Positions 6,391 through 13,330 of a stretch of DNA of 13,459 nucleotides are shown here, one piece after another. The notes below the pieces were generated by a model, which saw only the letters and a program-made list of their open reading frames with translations, was not told the origin of the DNA and did not search any database. The DNA comes from DASYRM01 sp036004405 (GTDB lineage Bacteria > Acidobacteriota > Vicinamibacteria > Vicinamibacterales > UBA2999). Each line of letters begins with the position of its first letter. The stretch's first letter is position 1. The stretch is taken from assembly GCA_036004405.1 (NCBI GenBank), contig DASYRM010000096.1, positions 1 through 13,459 of the forward strand, written 5' to 3'. The position numbers and the translations under genes are program-made.

Positions 6391-7914
6391 CTAGCGAATC
6401 TCGCGCCAGTCGGTGGCGTGGCCCATGGCCTGTGCAAAGCAGGCTTCAGCGCGGGATTCGGCCTCGCGCTGCGCCGCCGCCGAGATGGCCGCGGTCAAAT
6501 CTGCATCCGCGGGACAGCGGAGGCGCCCCTCGGCTGGACGCTCGCCGCCGGTGAAGTATCGTGCCGCGCCCACCCGGACCCAGGCGTGCCGATCGGCAAG
6601 GTCTGGCGCCACCAGCGCCTCGGCGACGGCGCGGGCAACCGCGCGATCGAGACCATCGCGCTGCTCGAGCAACGCCGCCGGCGCCAGATCGATTTCGCGG
6701 CCGCGGACCATGGTGCTCATCCACCACGGCTGGCCGGTGGCGCGCCGGAAGGCGTCAATCGAGCCATGCAGGCGGATGGTGAGAGAAGACGCGGTGACGC
6801 CCAACCGCTGCGCCATCTTCGCCTGGACCTCCCCCGCCATGCGCTCGAGATCCGCCGCGGTGGTGCGCGATCCGGCGGGCACGAGCGCACGCACAAGGGA
6901 GGTCGGCTTCGCCGCCCCTGCGGCGGGTAGGGCGGGTGGGGCGGGTAAGAGCACGGAATCTCTGGGCGCGACGCCGGGGCGCACGCGCGAGAGGTCTTCG
7001 AGCGCGAGGCCCGGGTAGTAGCGCGCCAGGATCTGCGCCGCGCTCTCACCGCGCGCGGCGCGGCGGCCGGCGCCGATGACGCACATGCCGACGCCGTGCC
7101 CGTAGCCGCGGCCGGTGAACGTCAGCCGGTCGCCCGAGCGAGCCAACGTGAAGGCGGTGCTGCGCAGCTCGGTCGAGCCGATCGCGAGGCGGAAGTCGTT
7201 GCTGTTCATCGAGGCGGGCTCGAGCCCCGGCAGCCCGACGCGGCCGACGCGGCCCGATGCCGTGCGCGTCTCTACCACCACGTCCTCGAGACGCCCACCG
7301 CGCACGCCGGCGCGCGCGAGCGCGGCGCGGATCTCGTCGAGCGTCCTGTCCAGCGTCCAGTACGGGTCCTCGCCGTGGACGTCGTCCTCGACCGCCTCGA
7401 GGTACGGCAGCGACACCTTCGGCCACACATCCGCCGCCCGCTCGGTGTGGCCACCGCACGAGGCCGAGTAATACAGGTCGGCGGGCGCGCCCTGATAGGT
7501 CAACACCAGCCCCAGCGTGGCCTGCGCCGCGCGCCGCGACGACGCGGAGCTCGCGCGCAGTACCTGACAGTGGGTCGTATCGCAGAGGTCGAAGCCCTCT
7601 CGCTGATGACGGCCGGCGTTGAAGAGCGCATAGGTGCGGATGGCCACCGCCAGCGCCTGCGCCGAGGCGTCCGGCGCGTTCGGCTCCCCTTCCGCCGACA
7701 ACACCTGCGCGACGTAGAGCTCGAGCGGGATGTCGAGGGCGTCCCGCCCGCGGCCTGGCGAACCGATCCGGACCGTCGCGCCCCGGCTCGCCTTCGCCAG
7801 ATCCACGTCGGCCACCTCGGGTGCGGCCTGCCCCGCGCGCGCGGTGACGCCTGGCCCGCTCGCCGCCGCGAGCACGACCAGAGCAACGCCCAGCGCTAGA
7901 GTTTTCTGGTACAC
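6391..7914 (-). CDS. SpoIID/LytB-domain exported cell-wall protein
   Basis: A 507-residue protein starting at GTG 7914, 19 nt inside the upstream SET gene. Residues about 1-27 form a signal peptide (VYQKTLALGVALVVLAAASG). The SpoIID domain shows IPLELYVAQVLSAEGEPNAP, ALAVAIRTYALFNAG, FDLCDTTHCQVLRAS, YYSASCGGHTE and GRGYGHGVGMCVIGA, the core motifs of this family of peptidoglycan lytic transglycosylases and amidase enhancers. After a proline-rich linker (LLPAPPALPAAGAA), the C-terminal 170 residues resemble a peptidase-MA-like module (RLHGSIDAFRRATGQPWWMSTMVRGREIDLAP). The expected HExxH is replaced by a non-metal-binding AVARAVAEAL stretch, so that module is probably inactive. Spore formation is not implied; SpoIID domains are widespread in non-spore-formers. 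Confidence 0.88.
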   Translation of the reverse strand: MYQKTLALGVALVVLAAASGPGVTARAGQAAPEVADVDLAKASRGATVRIGSPGRGRDALDIPLELYVAQVLSAEGEPNAPDASAQALAVAIRTYALFNAGRHQREGFDLCDTTHCQVLRASSASSRRAAQATLGLVLTYQGAPADLYYSASCGGHTERAADVWPKVSLPYLEAVEDDVHGEDPYWTLDRTLDEIRAALARAGVRGGRLEDVVVETRTASGRVGRVGLPGLEPASMNSNDFRLAIGSTELRSTAFTLARSGDRLTFTGRGYGHGVGMCVIGAGRRAARGESAAQILARYYPGLALEDLSRVRPGVAPRDSVLLPAPPALPAAGAAKPTSLVRALVPAGSRTTAADLERMAGEVQAKMAQRLGVTASSLTIRLHGSIDAFRRATGQPWWMSTMVRGREIDLAPAALLEQRDGLDRAVARAVAEALVAPDLADRHAWVRVGAARYFTGGERPAEGRLRCPADADLTAAISAAAQREAESRAEACFAQAMGHATDWREIR

Positions 7915-8312
7915 CCGGGACGGCACCGGCACTGGATCACCTTTTCTCCGTCCGTGTAGTAGTCGTACGTCAGCTCGTCGCCCGCCTCGATGTTCTTGGC
8001 GGCGCGAATCCAGATGTCCCGCCCCACGATCTGGCTGTAGCAGTTCGGCTTGCATGCGTGGTTGATGAAGCGCGCCACCGAGCCGCCTACGTTGCCGTCG
8101 CGGACCCAGCGCCGGTTGATGGTAAAACACCAGATCTCGCCGCGTTTCAGGTACTTCGTCTCGCGCTTGAAGCTCTCTTTGTGATCGATGAGCTCCCCGT
8201 CGTAGGTGACGATGCGCGTGTTCTTCGGAATGGGAACCTTGGTGAAGACGCCCCATCCATGGACTCCGGAGCGGCGTCGAGCAATGACCGGCAGGGTACG
8301 GCGTTCTGGCAT
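7896..8312 (-). CDS. Small SET-domain protein lysine methyltransferase
   Basis: A 138-residue protein made almost entirely of a SET domain. It shows VHGWGVF (17-23), TYDGELID (36-43), the cofactor-site motif RFINHACKPNC (81-91), GDELTYDYY (111-119) and a post-SET-like CRCRPGC (128-134). Those three Cys plus C87 in the NHACKPN motif could bind a zinc ion, as in eukaryotic SET proteins. The fold transfers methyl groups from S-adenosylmethionine to lysine in a protein; the target here is unknown. The ATG at 8312 gives a complete domain. No ribosome site is clear, and a weak minus-strand promoter (GTGATA, 17 bp, TATCCT ending at 8321) would start the RNA almost at the ATG. The 3' end overlaps the SpoIID-type gene by 19 nt, so the two are likely co-transcribed. 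Confidence 0.92.
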   Translation of the reverse strand: MPERRTLPVIARRRSGVHGWGVFTKVPIPKNTRIVTYDGELIDHKESFKRETKYLKRGEIWCFTINRRWVRDGNVGGSVARFINHACKPNCYSQIVGRDIWIRAAKNIEAGDELTYDYYTDGEKVIQCRCRPGCTRKL

Positions 8313-8368
8313 CGATGAACAGGATAACGCGCGACCTGGGGAATATCACGCATAATAGGCCCACACAC
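8313..8368. promoter_or_regulatory. Short divergent promoter region, SET gene and radical SAM gene
   Basis: Only 56 bp separate the two divergent starts. For the plus strand a CATAAT -10 (8351-8356) would start RNA near 8363, about 6 nt before the radical SAM ATG; no good -35 is seen. For the minus strand TATCCT (8326-8321) with GTGATA 17 bp upstream would start RNA near 8314. Both transcripts would have almost no leader. Confidence 0.3.
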
Positions 8369-9364
8369 ATGAGCAGAACCGCCCTTGGCACGCGAGAGAT
8401 CGTTCAGGCATGGGGCCGCATCCTGGGTGGACATCGCCCCAATCTGTCGATCGAGATCACCAAGGAGTGTCCGCTGCGCTGCCCGGGCTGCTACGCCTAC
8501 GGCGACGAGCATCTCGGCGGCAACGGCGTCACGCTTCGCGGCCTGGCCGACTACAAGGGCGACGAGCTGGTGTCGCGTTTCATGGCGGTCATCGACAAGT
8601 ACCGGCCGCTGCACGTGTCGATCGTCGGCGGCGAGCCGCTGGTGCGCTACAAGGAGCTCTCGAAGATCCTCCCGCAGCTCTCCGAGCGCGGCGTCCACAC
8701 GCAGGTCGTGACGAGCGCCGTGCGACCGATTCCGCAAGAGTGGATCGGGCTGCGGCGGCTGCAGCTGGTCGTGTCGATCGACGGGCTGCAGCCCGAGCAC
8801 GACGAGCGCCGCAAGCCGGCCACCTACGAGCGCATCCTCAAGCACATCGAGGGGCACCAGATCACGGTGCACTGCACGGTGACGCGGCAGCAGGTCCGCC
8901 GCGAAGGCTACATCGAGGAGTTCCTGACCTACTGGCAGACCAACCCGCACGTGCGCCTGATGTGGATCAGTCTCTACACACCGCAGATCGGCGAGCTGTC
9001 GATGGAGCGGCTGTCGAAGGACGACCGCCAGCGCGTGGTGGCGGAGTTGCGGCGGCTGCGGCCGATGTTCTCCAAGTTCCAGATGCTCGACGGCATGCTC
9101 AACGTCTACGCCGACCCGCCGCAGTCGCCCGACGAGTGCGTGTTCGCGCAGACCACCGAGTGCCTGTCGTCGGACCTGGAGCGCCGCATCACGCCGTGCC
9201 AGCTCGGGGGCAATCCCGACTGCACCAACTGCGGCTGCATCGCCACGGCCGGCCTCGAAGCGATCGGGCGCCACAAGCTGAAGGGCGTCGTCCCGGTCGG
9301 CAGGATCTTCACGGCGTCGCTGCAGGTGGGCAACGCCGTCCGCTGGGTCCGCGCCAGCACGTAG
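8369..9364 (+). CDS. Radical SAM protein with Cys-rich C-terminal region
   Basis: A 331-residue protein. The radical SAM cluster motif CxxxCxxC is at residues 34, 38 and 41 (ECPLRCPGCYAYG). GGEP at 87-90 and the beta-strand VVSIDG further on fit the SAM-binding partial barrel. The C-terminal part carries six more Cys (about 257, 265, 277, 285, 288 and 290, ending CTNCGC). This is an arrangement like SPASM or twitch domains that bind an auxiliary iron-sulfur cluster. Such enzymes often modify peptides or cofactors, but I do not recognise a specific member; no precursor peptide gene is evident nearby. I chose the ATG at 8369 because MSRTALGTREIVQAWGRIL gives a normal lead; an in-frame ATG at 8315 lies upstream of the likely promoter. 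The TAG stop lies in the repeat at 9361-9387. Confidence 0.88.
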   Translation: MSRTALGTREIVQAWGRILGGHRPNLSIEITKECPLRCPGCYAYGDEHLGGNGVTLRGLADYKGDELVSRFMAVIDKYRPLHVSIVGGEPLVRYKELSKILPQLSERGVHTQVVTSAVRPIPQEWIGLRRLQLVVSIDGLQPEHDERRKPATYERILKHIEGHQITVHCTVTRQQVRREGYIEEFLTYWQTNPHVRLMWISLYTPQIGELSMERLSKDDRQRVVAELRRLRPMFSKFQMLDGMLNVYADPPQSPDECVFAQTTECLSSDLERRITPCQLGGNPDCTNCGCIATAGLEAIGRHKLKGVVPVGRIFTASLQVGNAVRWVRAST

Positions 9365-9387
9365 GGGCGGGTCTTTAGACCTGCCCT
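9361..9387. repeat. REP-like palindrome spanning both convergent stop codons
   Basis: GTAGGGGCGGGTCT (9361-9374), TT, AGACCTGCCCT (9377-9387). The arms pair with one G-T wobble. The TAG at 9362-9364 ends the radical SAM gene, and TTA at 9375-9377 in the loop is the TAA stop of the minus-strand SulP gene. It is the same family as 4611-4638 and 13199-13222. Confidence 0.8.
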
Positions 9388-11090
9388 GTGGCCTGAAGGC
9401 GGCTCCCGCGACTGCGGATCTCTCGAGCTCGCGCCAGCGCCGCGTCCACGCTCGGCAGGATGTTCTCGGCGCCGACGTGGCGATGGAACTCGGCTTCGTT
9501 CATCAGTTGCAACGGCTGCGGTAGCGCCCCGCAGAGCAGCAGCGTGCGGCCCGCCCCTTCGAGCGCGTCGGAGAAGTTCTCAATCGCCTTCAGGCCGGTA
9601 GCGTCGACCGCCGTCATGTTCCGTAGACGGAGCACCACAATCTCGCCGAGGCTCGGAATCTCCGGAATGAAGTCGGTGAGCTTGTCGGTGGCCCCGAACA
9701 GGAATGGCCCATGGATCCGGAGGACGGACACGTAGTCGGGAATGCTCTTGTCCTGCAGGATGTGCGATCGGCCCTGCTCTACGTACGCCTTGGTGACGCG
9801 CGATACCGTGGTGGTGGCCGCGACGCGACCGATGAAGAGCAGCGCCGCGAGGATCATCCCCACTTCCACCGCGACGGTCAGGTCGGCAATCACGGTGAGC
9901 AGGAACGTGGCCAGCCAGACGAGCCGATCGGTCCAGCCTTGCTTCCACAGTTCCGGCACGTCGTGCCACTCGCCCATGTTGTACGAGACGACGAGCAGGA
10001 TGCCGGCCAGCACCGCCATGGGCACCGAGGCGGCGAGCGGCGCCGCAGCCAGCAGGATCGCGAGCAGCATGACCGCGTGGACGATGCCCGCCATTGGCGT
10101 GCGTGCGCCGGAGCGCACGTTGGTGGCCGTGCGGGCGATGGCGCCTGTGGCCGGCAGACCGCCGAAGAGCGGCGACGCGATGTTGGCGATGCCCTGCGCG
10201 AACAGCTCGACGTTGGAGTTGTGCCGGCCGCCGGTCATCCGGTCGGCCACGACCGCCGACATCAGCGACTCGATCGCACCGAGCATCGCCACGGTGAGCG
10301 TAGGCGAGAGCAGCGTCAGCACGAGATCCGCGCGAAACGCGGGCATGTGCAGCTCGGGCAGCCCGGCCGGGATGCCGCCAAAGCGCGAGCCGATCGTGGC
10401 GACCGGCAGGCCCGCGAGCGCGGCCAGGATGGTGCCGGCAAAAAGCGCCACGACATAGCCGGGGACCTTCGGCACCAGGCGGTTCCAGACGACGATGAGC
10501 ACGACGACGCCCGCGCCAAGCGCCGCGGTCGCGGGCGAGGCCGTCGAGATGTGCTGCCCGATCACCCAGATACGGCCGATGAACTCGCCCGGCGCGGGGC
10601 CCGGCAGCGTGATGCCGAAGAAATCCTGCAGCTGCGTGCTCGCAATGGTGATCGCGATGCCGCCGGTGAAACCGGTGACCACGGGCCGCGGAATGAACCG
10701 CACCGCGGTACCAGCGCCCGTGATGCCCATGATCACGAGCAGGACGCCGGCCATCATCGTGCACATGAACAGGCCATCGACGCCGTACTTCGCGATGATG
10801 CCCGACACGACCACGACGAACGCCCCCGTCGGCCCGCCAATCTGGACCATCGAGCCGCCGAGGGCCGAGATGAGGAACCCCGTGACGACGGCGCAATAGA
10901 TCCCTGCCTGGGGCGTCATGCCCGACGAGATGGCAAAGGCCATCGCGAGCGGCAGCGCCACGAGGCCGACCGTCACGCCGGCAATGGCATCGGCGGTGAA
11001 CTGACGAGCGGTGTAGTGTTTGAGCGCGAGAACCGAGGCGGGAACGAACCTGGAATTCTGGGGCAATGCGGCCGGGCGGAGGTCCGTCAT
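9375..11090 (-). CDS. SulP-family anion transporter with STAS domain
   Basis: A 571-residue inner-membrane protein. It has the SulP core (DAIAGVTVGLVALPLAMAFAISSGMTPQAGIY, GGSMVQIGGPTGAFVVVVSGI, IPRPVVTGFTGGIAITI, PLFGGLPATGAIARTATNVRSGA) with about 10-14 membrane spans. A cytoplasmic STAS domain follows from about residue 440 (DYVSVLRIHGPFLFGATDKL, then NMTAVDATGLKAIENF). SulP proteins import sulfate, bicarbonate or dicarboxylates; the substrate cannot be read from sequence. There is no fused carbonic anhydrase domain. I chose the ATG at 11090 because AAGGA lies 6 nt upstream and MTDLRPAALP is a plausible lead; an upstream in-frame start at 11171 would run into a decayed gene remnant. The TAA stop lies in the palindromic repeat shared with the opposing gene. 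Confidence 0.93.
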   Translation of the reverse strand: MTDLRPAALPQNSRFVPASVLALKHYTARQFTADAIAGVTVGLVALPLAMAFAISSGMTPQAGIYCAVVTGFLISALGGSMVQIGGPTGAFVVVVSGIIAKYGVDGLFMCTMMAGVLLVIMGITGAGTAVRFIPRPVVTGFTGGIAITIASTQLQDFFGITLPGPAPGEFIGRIWVIGQHISTASPATAALGAGVVVLIVVWNRLVPKVPGYVVALFAGTILAALAGLPVATIGSRFGGIPAGLPELHMPAFRADLVLTLLSPTLTVAMLGAIESLMSAVVADRMTGGRHNSNVELFAQGIANIASPLFGGLPATGAIARTATNVRSGARTPMAGIVHAVMLLAILLAAAPLAASVPMAVLAGILLVVSYNMGEWHDVPELWKQGWTDRLVWLATFLLTVIADLTVAVEVGMILAALLFIGRVAATTTVSRVTKAYVEQGRSHILQDKSIPDYVSVLRIHGPFLFGATDKLTDFIPEIPSLGEIVVLRLRNMTAVDATGLKAIENFSDALEGAGRTLLLCGALPQPLQLMNEAEFHRHVGAENILPSVDAALARAREIRSRGSRLQATGQV

Positions 11091-11105
11091 CAACAGTCCT
11101 TGCTG

Positions 11106-11134
11106 ATCGTATCGGTCGGACGACGCAGTTACAA
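11106..11134 (-). promoter_or_regulatory. Possible SulP promoter
   Basis: TTGTAA (11134-11129), 17-bp spacer, TACGAT (11111-11106) on the minus strand. The predicted RNA start (about 11099) would fall inside the AAGGA ribosome site, which weakens the call. Confidence 0.25.
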
Positions 11135-11164
11135 ACGCGCCCGCGTGGATTTTTTCACGGCGGC

Positions 11165-11262
11165 TTCGCACCCGACCCGGCGAAGCTGCGGGCCGTCGAA
11201 TCTCTGGGCCGTCTCGTACTGCGCGCGCAGCCTCGGGAACGTGCTCACGGTAAACGTGGCAT
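11165..11262 (-). pseudogene. Decayed, frameshifted copy of an NmrA-type 3' region
   Basis: Read on the minus strand this stretch encodes ATFTVSTFPRLRAQYETA, then, after a frame change, ARSFAGSG. These align with TFAVQHVPESGLRTQYETA...ARSFAGL in the intact NmrA-type gene (about 11610-11700). DNA similarity is visible across about 80 bp, with a 6-bp gap and at least one frameshifting indel. The match stops on both sides, so only a fragment remains. It could be a truncated duplication of the neighbour or the residue of a related gene. Confidence 0.55.
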
Positions 11263-11280
11263 CGCTCACGGACGTGAGCG
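11263..11280. terminator. Perfect 8-bp hairpin beside the peroxidase remnant stop
   Basis: CGCTCACG, GA, CGTGAGCG. It sits immediately after the minus-strand TAG (11283-11281) of the cytochrome peroxidase remnant. No T-tract follows, so termination is plausible but unproven. Confidence 0.35.
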
Positions 11281-11469
11281 CTATTGTACGTCGGTGATAT
11301 CGGTCAGATTCTGGAGAAACGCCACCAGGTCCTGCAGTTCGGCCTCGGTGAGGTTGAGCGACCTGATGTCGAGCGCCTTGCCGTAGCTTTGCGGATCGCG
11401 CCCGCCCTTGTAGTGGAAGGTCACCACTTCGATGAGCGTCGCTTCCAACCCGTCGTGCTGAAAGGGCGC
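11281..11469 (-). pseudogene. C-terminal remnant of a MauG/cytochrome c peroxidase-type gene
   Basis: About 62 codons without a start, ending at TAG 11283-11281. The minus-strand translation begins APFQHDGLEATLIEVVTFHY, then KGGRDPQSYGKALDIRSLNLTEAELQDLVAFLQNLTD. This is the C-terminal signature of di-heme cytochrome c peroxidase/MauG proteins (APYFHDG, then a TLxEVVxxY helix, then LTxxExxDLVAFLxxL). The heme-binding parts are absent. Homology stops at the NmrA stop codon, in a different frame, which suggests a deletion or recombination that joined the two. It could only be a working protein if a start existed, and none is visible. Confidence 0.75.
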
Positions 11470-11470
11470 G

Positions 11471-12367
11471 CTAGACGGGATGGCCGAACTGGAGCACGCT
11501 GGACTGCAGGTGCTCGTAGACGGATCGGAGCGGCGGCACCTGGAAGAGCCGCAGCGGCCCGGCCATGTCGATCACGTCTCCCGCTGCGTAATAGAGCATC
11601 AAACCGGCAAAGCTCCGGGCCAGCGGATCAGTGGCCGTTTCGTACTGCGTGCGTAGACCACTCTCGGGCACATGCTGCACCGCGAAGGTACGCCCGGTGA
11701 TCCGTTCGGCGAGCTGCACTACGTCGAGCGGACTCAGCGCCTCGGGGCCGCCGAGCCTGATGACGCTGTTGGCGGCGCGAGGCGTGTCCAGCGCCGTCAC
11801 CGCGAAGCGGGCCACGTCGTGGGCGGAGATCCAGCTGATGCGATGGTGTCCTGCGCCGTAGATCTGCGCGGTGGCTTTGGAGACGTCGAAGCCGAGCGCG
11901 GGTGTGAGCCACACCTCGTCGAAGAACGTCGGCTGCAGGATGGTGTAGGTGAGGCGGCTGCGCTGGAGGCGCTCTTCGACCTCGCGCTTGGCGGCCTGCA
12001 ACGGGAACTCGACGGCGAACGGTGGAAACGAGATCAGCACCATGTGCCGGACGCCCGCCGCTTCGGCGACGTCGATCAGATCGAGCTGCCCCTGTCGATC
12101 GACGGTGTCAATTGTGTCGCCCGGCTGCCGCGACAGCGTCGACGACGCGGTGGTGACCAGCGTGGTCACGCCCTGGCAGGCGGCCTCGAGCGACGCCCGA
12201 TCTTTGAGGTCGCCCAGCACGATCTCGGCGCCACGATCGCGCAGGCGTGCGAGCCGCGCCGCGTCGGACGTCGGCCGCGCCAGCGCCCGCACGCGGCTGC
12301 CTCGCCCGCGTAGCAGGTAGGAGACTTCACTGCCCAGCAGTCCGGTTGCGCCGACGACGAGATTCAT
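11471..12367 (-). CDS. NmrA-type NAD(P)-binding oxidoreductase/regulator
   Basis: A 298-residue atypical short-chain dehydrogenase. The Rossmann glycine motif GATGLLG is at residues 6-12. An Arg and Thr follow the second strand (RALARPTSD), a pattern that favours NADP(H). Other family marks are GDLKDRASLEAACQGVTTLVTTAS, FDEVWLTPALGFD and RISWISAHDVARFAV. The catalytic YxxxK of classical SDRs is replaced by QAAKREVEERLQRSRLTYTILQPT, as usual in NmrA proteins, which act as redox sensors or reductases of small molecules. A strong ribosome site GGAGG lies 6 nt before the ATG. The C-terminal FQVPPLRSVYEHLQSSVL is the normal family end. The adjacent peroxidase remnant begins right after the stop. 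Confidence 0.92.
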   Translation of the reverse strand: MNLVVGATGLLGSEVSYLLRGRGSRVRALARPTSDAARLARLRDRGAEIVLGDLKDRASLEAACQGVTTLVTTASSTLSRQPGDTIDTVDRQGQLDLIDVAEAAGVRHMVLISFPPFAVEFPLQAAKREVEERLQRSRLTYTILQPTFFDEVWLTPALGFDVSKATAQIYGAGHHRISWISAHDVARFAVTALDTPRAANSVIRLGGPEALSPLDVVQLAERITGRTFAVQHVPESGLRTQYETATDPLARSFAGLMLYYAAGDVIDMAGPLRLFQVPPLRSVYEHLQSSVLQFGHPV

Positions 12368-12402
12368 GCGGCACCTCCCCAGGCGTGGATTGTGGGAGGA
12401 CG

Positions 12403-12431
12403 ACTATCGATCCGATGCCGGGGAGGTTCAA
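12403..12431 (-). promoter_or_regulatory. Likely promoter of the NmrA-type gene
   Basis: TTGAAC (12431-12426), 17-bp spacer, GATAGT (12408-12403) on the minus strand, each 4/6 to the sigma-70 consensus. The predicted start near 12396 leaves a leader of about 29 nt that contains the GGAGG ribosome site. Confidence 0.4.
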
Positions 12432-12466
12432 GCAAAATCGTGCTCCCGCTACCTCACCTTGGGTAG

Positions 12467-12506
12467 TTGCGGCTTCTTCGAGCGGCTGACTACACTCCGG
12501 CCGCAA
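12467..12506 (+). promoter_or_regulatory. Likely promoter of the cupin gene, framed by an inverted repeat
   Basis: TTGCGG (12467-12472), 18 bp, TACACT (12491-12496). The -35 box is part of TTGCGGC (12467-12473), whose inverse GCCGCAA lies at 12500-12506 around the predicted RNA start, so the pair could be an operator. The transcript leader would be about 93 nt. Confidence 0.35.
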
Positions 12507-12560
12507 CCGAATACAAGATGCGGCCCGCCAAGAACGCGGACCGCGCGACAGTATCTGGCA

Positions 12561-12579
12561 AACCGGCTTGACGCCGGTT
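12561..12579 (+). promoter_or_regulatory. Hairpin in the cupin leader just before the ribosome site
   Basis: AACCGGC, TTGAC loop, GCCGGTT: a 7-bp perfect stem ending 7 nt before the GGAG ribosome site (12587-12590). It may affect mRNA stability or translation. No ligand-binding architecture is recognisable. Confidence 0.4.
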
Positions 12580-12595
12580 CGCAGACGGAGTTCCC

Positions 12596-13180
12596 ATGAA
12601 ACGTGTGCTGTTCGTTACGGCCGCCGTCGTTGCGGCTGGCGCCGGATGGATGACGCTGGCGCCGGCCTCCGTGGCCGCCCAGGCGCCGGCCGCTCAGACC
12701 GCCCCGACGCCGGGCCGGGGCCTTGGCCCTCCCGCCGCCACCAACCTCTTCACTGTCACCGGCACGCCTGAAACGAAGATGACACCGGGCAAGGCGGTGA
12801 TGTGGACCCGCGAGCAGCAGGCCAACGCGAAGAGCCACATCGAGTGGTCGCCGCAATACCGTCTGACGGCCACCACCCGGCAGCCTGCCACCGCGCCGCC
12901 CGTGGTCGGCGAACTGCACACCGAGAACACGCAGATCTACCTGATTACCGGCGGCTCAGGCACGGTGCTCGTCGAGGGCAAGGTCGATCCCAAGAACGAC
13001 TATCTCGTAGCCGCCGGTGAGCACCGCGGCGGTCCGATCGTCGGCGGACGCGAGCTGAAGGTGAAGGTGGGCGATATGGTTTCGATCTCGCCCTACACCT
13101 GGCACACCGCGTACGGCGACCCGGGCACGCCGCTGCAGTACCTGATCATCCACATCCACACGCCACAGGGCGCACCGTAG
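12596..13180 (+). CDS. Exported cupin-domain protein
   Basis: A 194-residue protein. It has a signal peptide (residues 1-28, MKRVLFVTAAVVAAGAGWMTL, cleavage near SVAAQA), an Ala/Pro-rich spacer, and a single cupin barrel from about 60. The first cupin motif is ELHTENTQIYLITGGSGTVLVEG: a His and Glu are present, but the usual HxH spacing is altered. The second is GDMVSISPYTWHTAYGD with the conserved His. Metal binding is therefore possible but not assured. Cupins of this secreted single-domain type have no fixed function, and I do not assign one. GGAG lies 5 nt before the ATG. It is divergent from the NmrA-type gene across a 228-bp gap. Confidence 0.85.
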   Translation: MKRVLFVTAAVVAAGAGWMTLAPASVAAQAPAAQTAPTPGRGLGPPAATNLFTVTGTPETKMTPGKAVMWTREQQANAKSHIEWSPQYRLTATTRQPATAPPVVGELHTENTQIYLITGGSGTVLVEGKVDPKNDYLVAAGEHRGGPIVGGRELKVKVGDMVSISPYTWHTAYGDPGTPLQYLIIHIHTPQGAP

Positions 13181-13198
13181 AACGAACGCTGGTCTTTC

Positions 13199-13222
13199 GT
13201 AGGGGCAGGTCTAGACCTGCCC
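13199..13222. repeat. REP-like palindrome, third copy, perfect arms
   Basis: GTAG followed by GGGCAGGTCT (13203-13212) and its exact inverse AGACCTGCCC (13213-13222): 10-bp arms with no loop. It lies 18 bp past the cupin stop and shares the GTAGGGGCxGGTCT arm with the element at 9361-9387. Confidence 0.8.
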
Positions 13223-13330
13223 GACAGACTTCGGAGAGCCACGGCATGGTGGGGAGGCATGTGGGTCTCCGCGAGCCGCTTCTCGACGACGCCGGCGACC
13301 GCTGCGACGGGCCTTCTACCGCTGGACGCG
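13223..13330. other. Unassigned stretch between repeat and intron end
   Basis: No convincing gene, RNA or repeat seen. By position it is the 3' exon side of the group II intron insertion. A minus-strand open frame crosses it but also runs through the intron RNA domains and resembles no family I know. Confidence 0.4.

Noticed and set aside
8315..8368. Upstream in-frame ATG of the radical SAM gene.
   Set aside because: It would overlap the likely promoter boxes and add residues (MNRITRDLGNITHN) that do not look like the family; the ATG at 8369 is better.
9711..11297. A 528-codon plus-strand open frame antisense to SulP.
   Set aside because: Its composition (long Arg/Asp/His/Gly runs) is typical of antisense high-GC frames, and the sense strand is a clear SulP transporter.
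11471..11560. The NmrA C-terminus FQVPPLRSV looks like the FKVPSLRNV motif of MauG proteins, hinting at a fusion with the peroxidase remnant.
   Set aside because: NmrA-type proteins normally end with a similar helix, the spacing to the HDG motif is wrong, and the frames differ. I treat it as coincidence.
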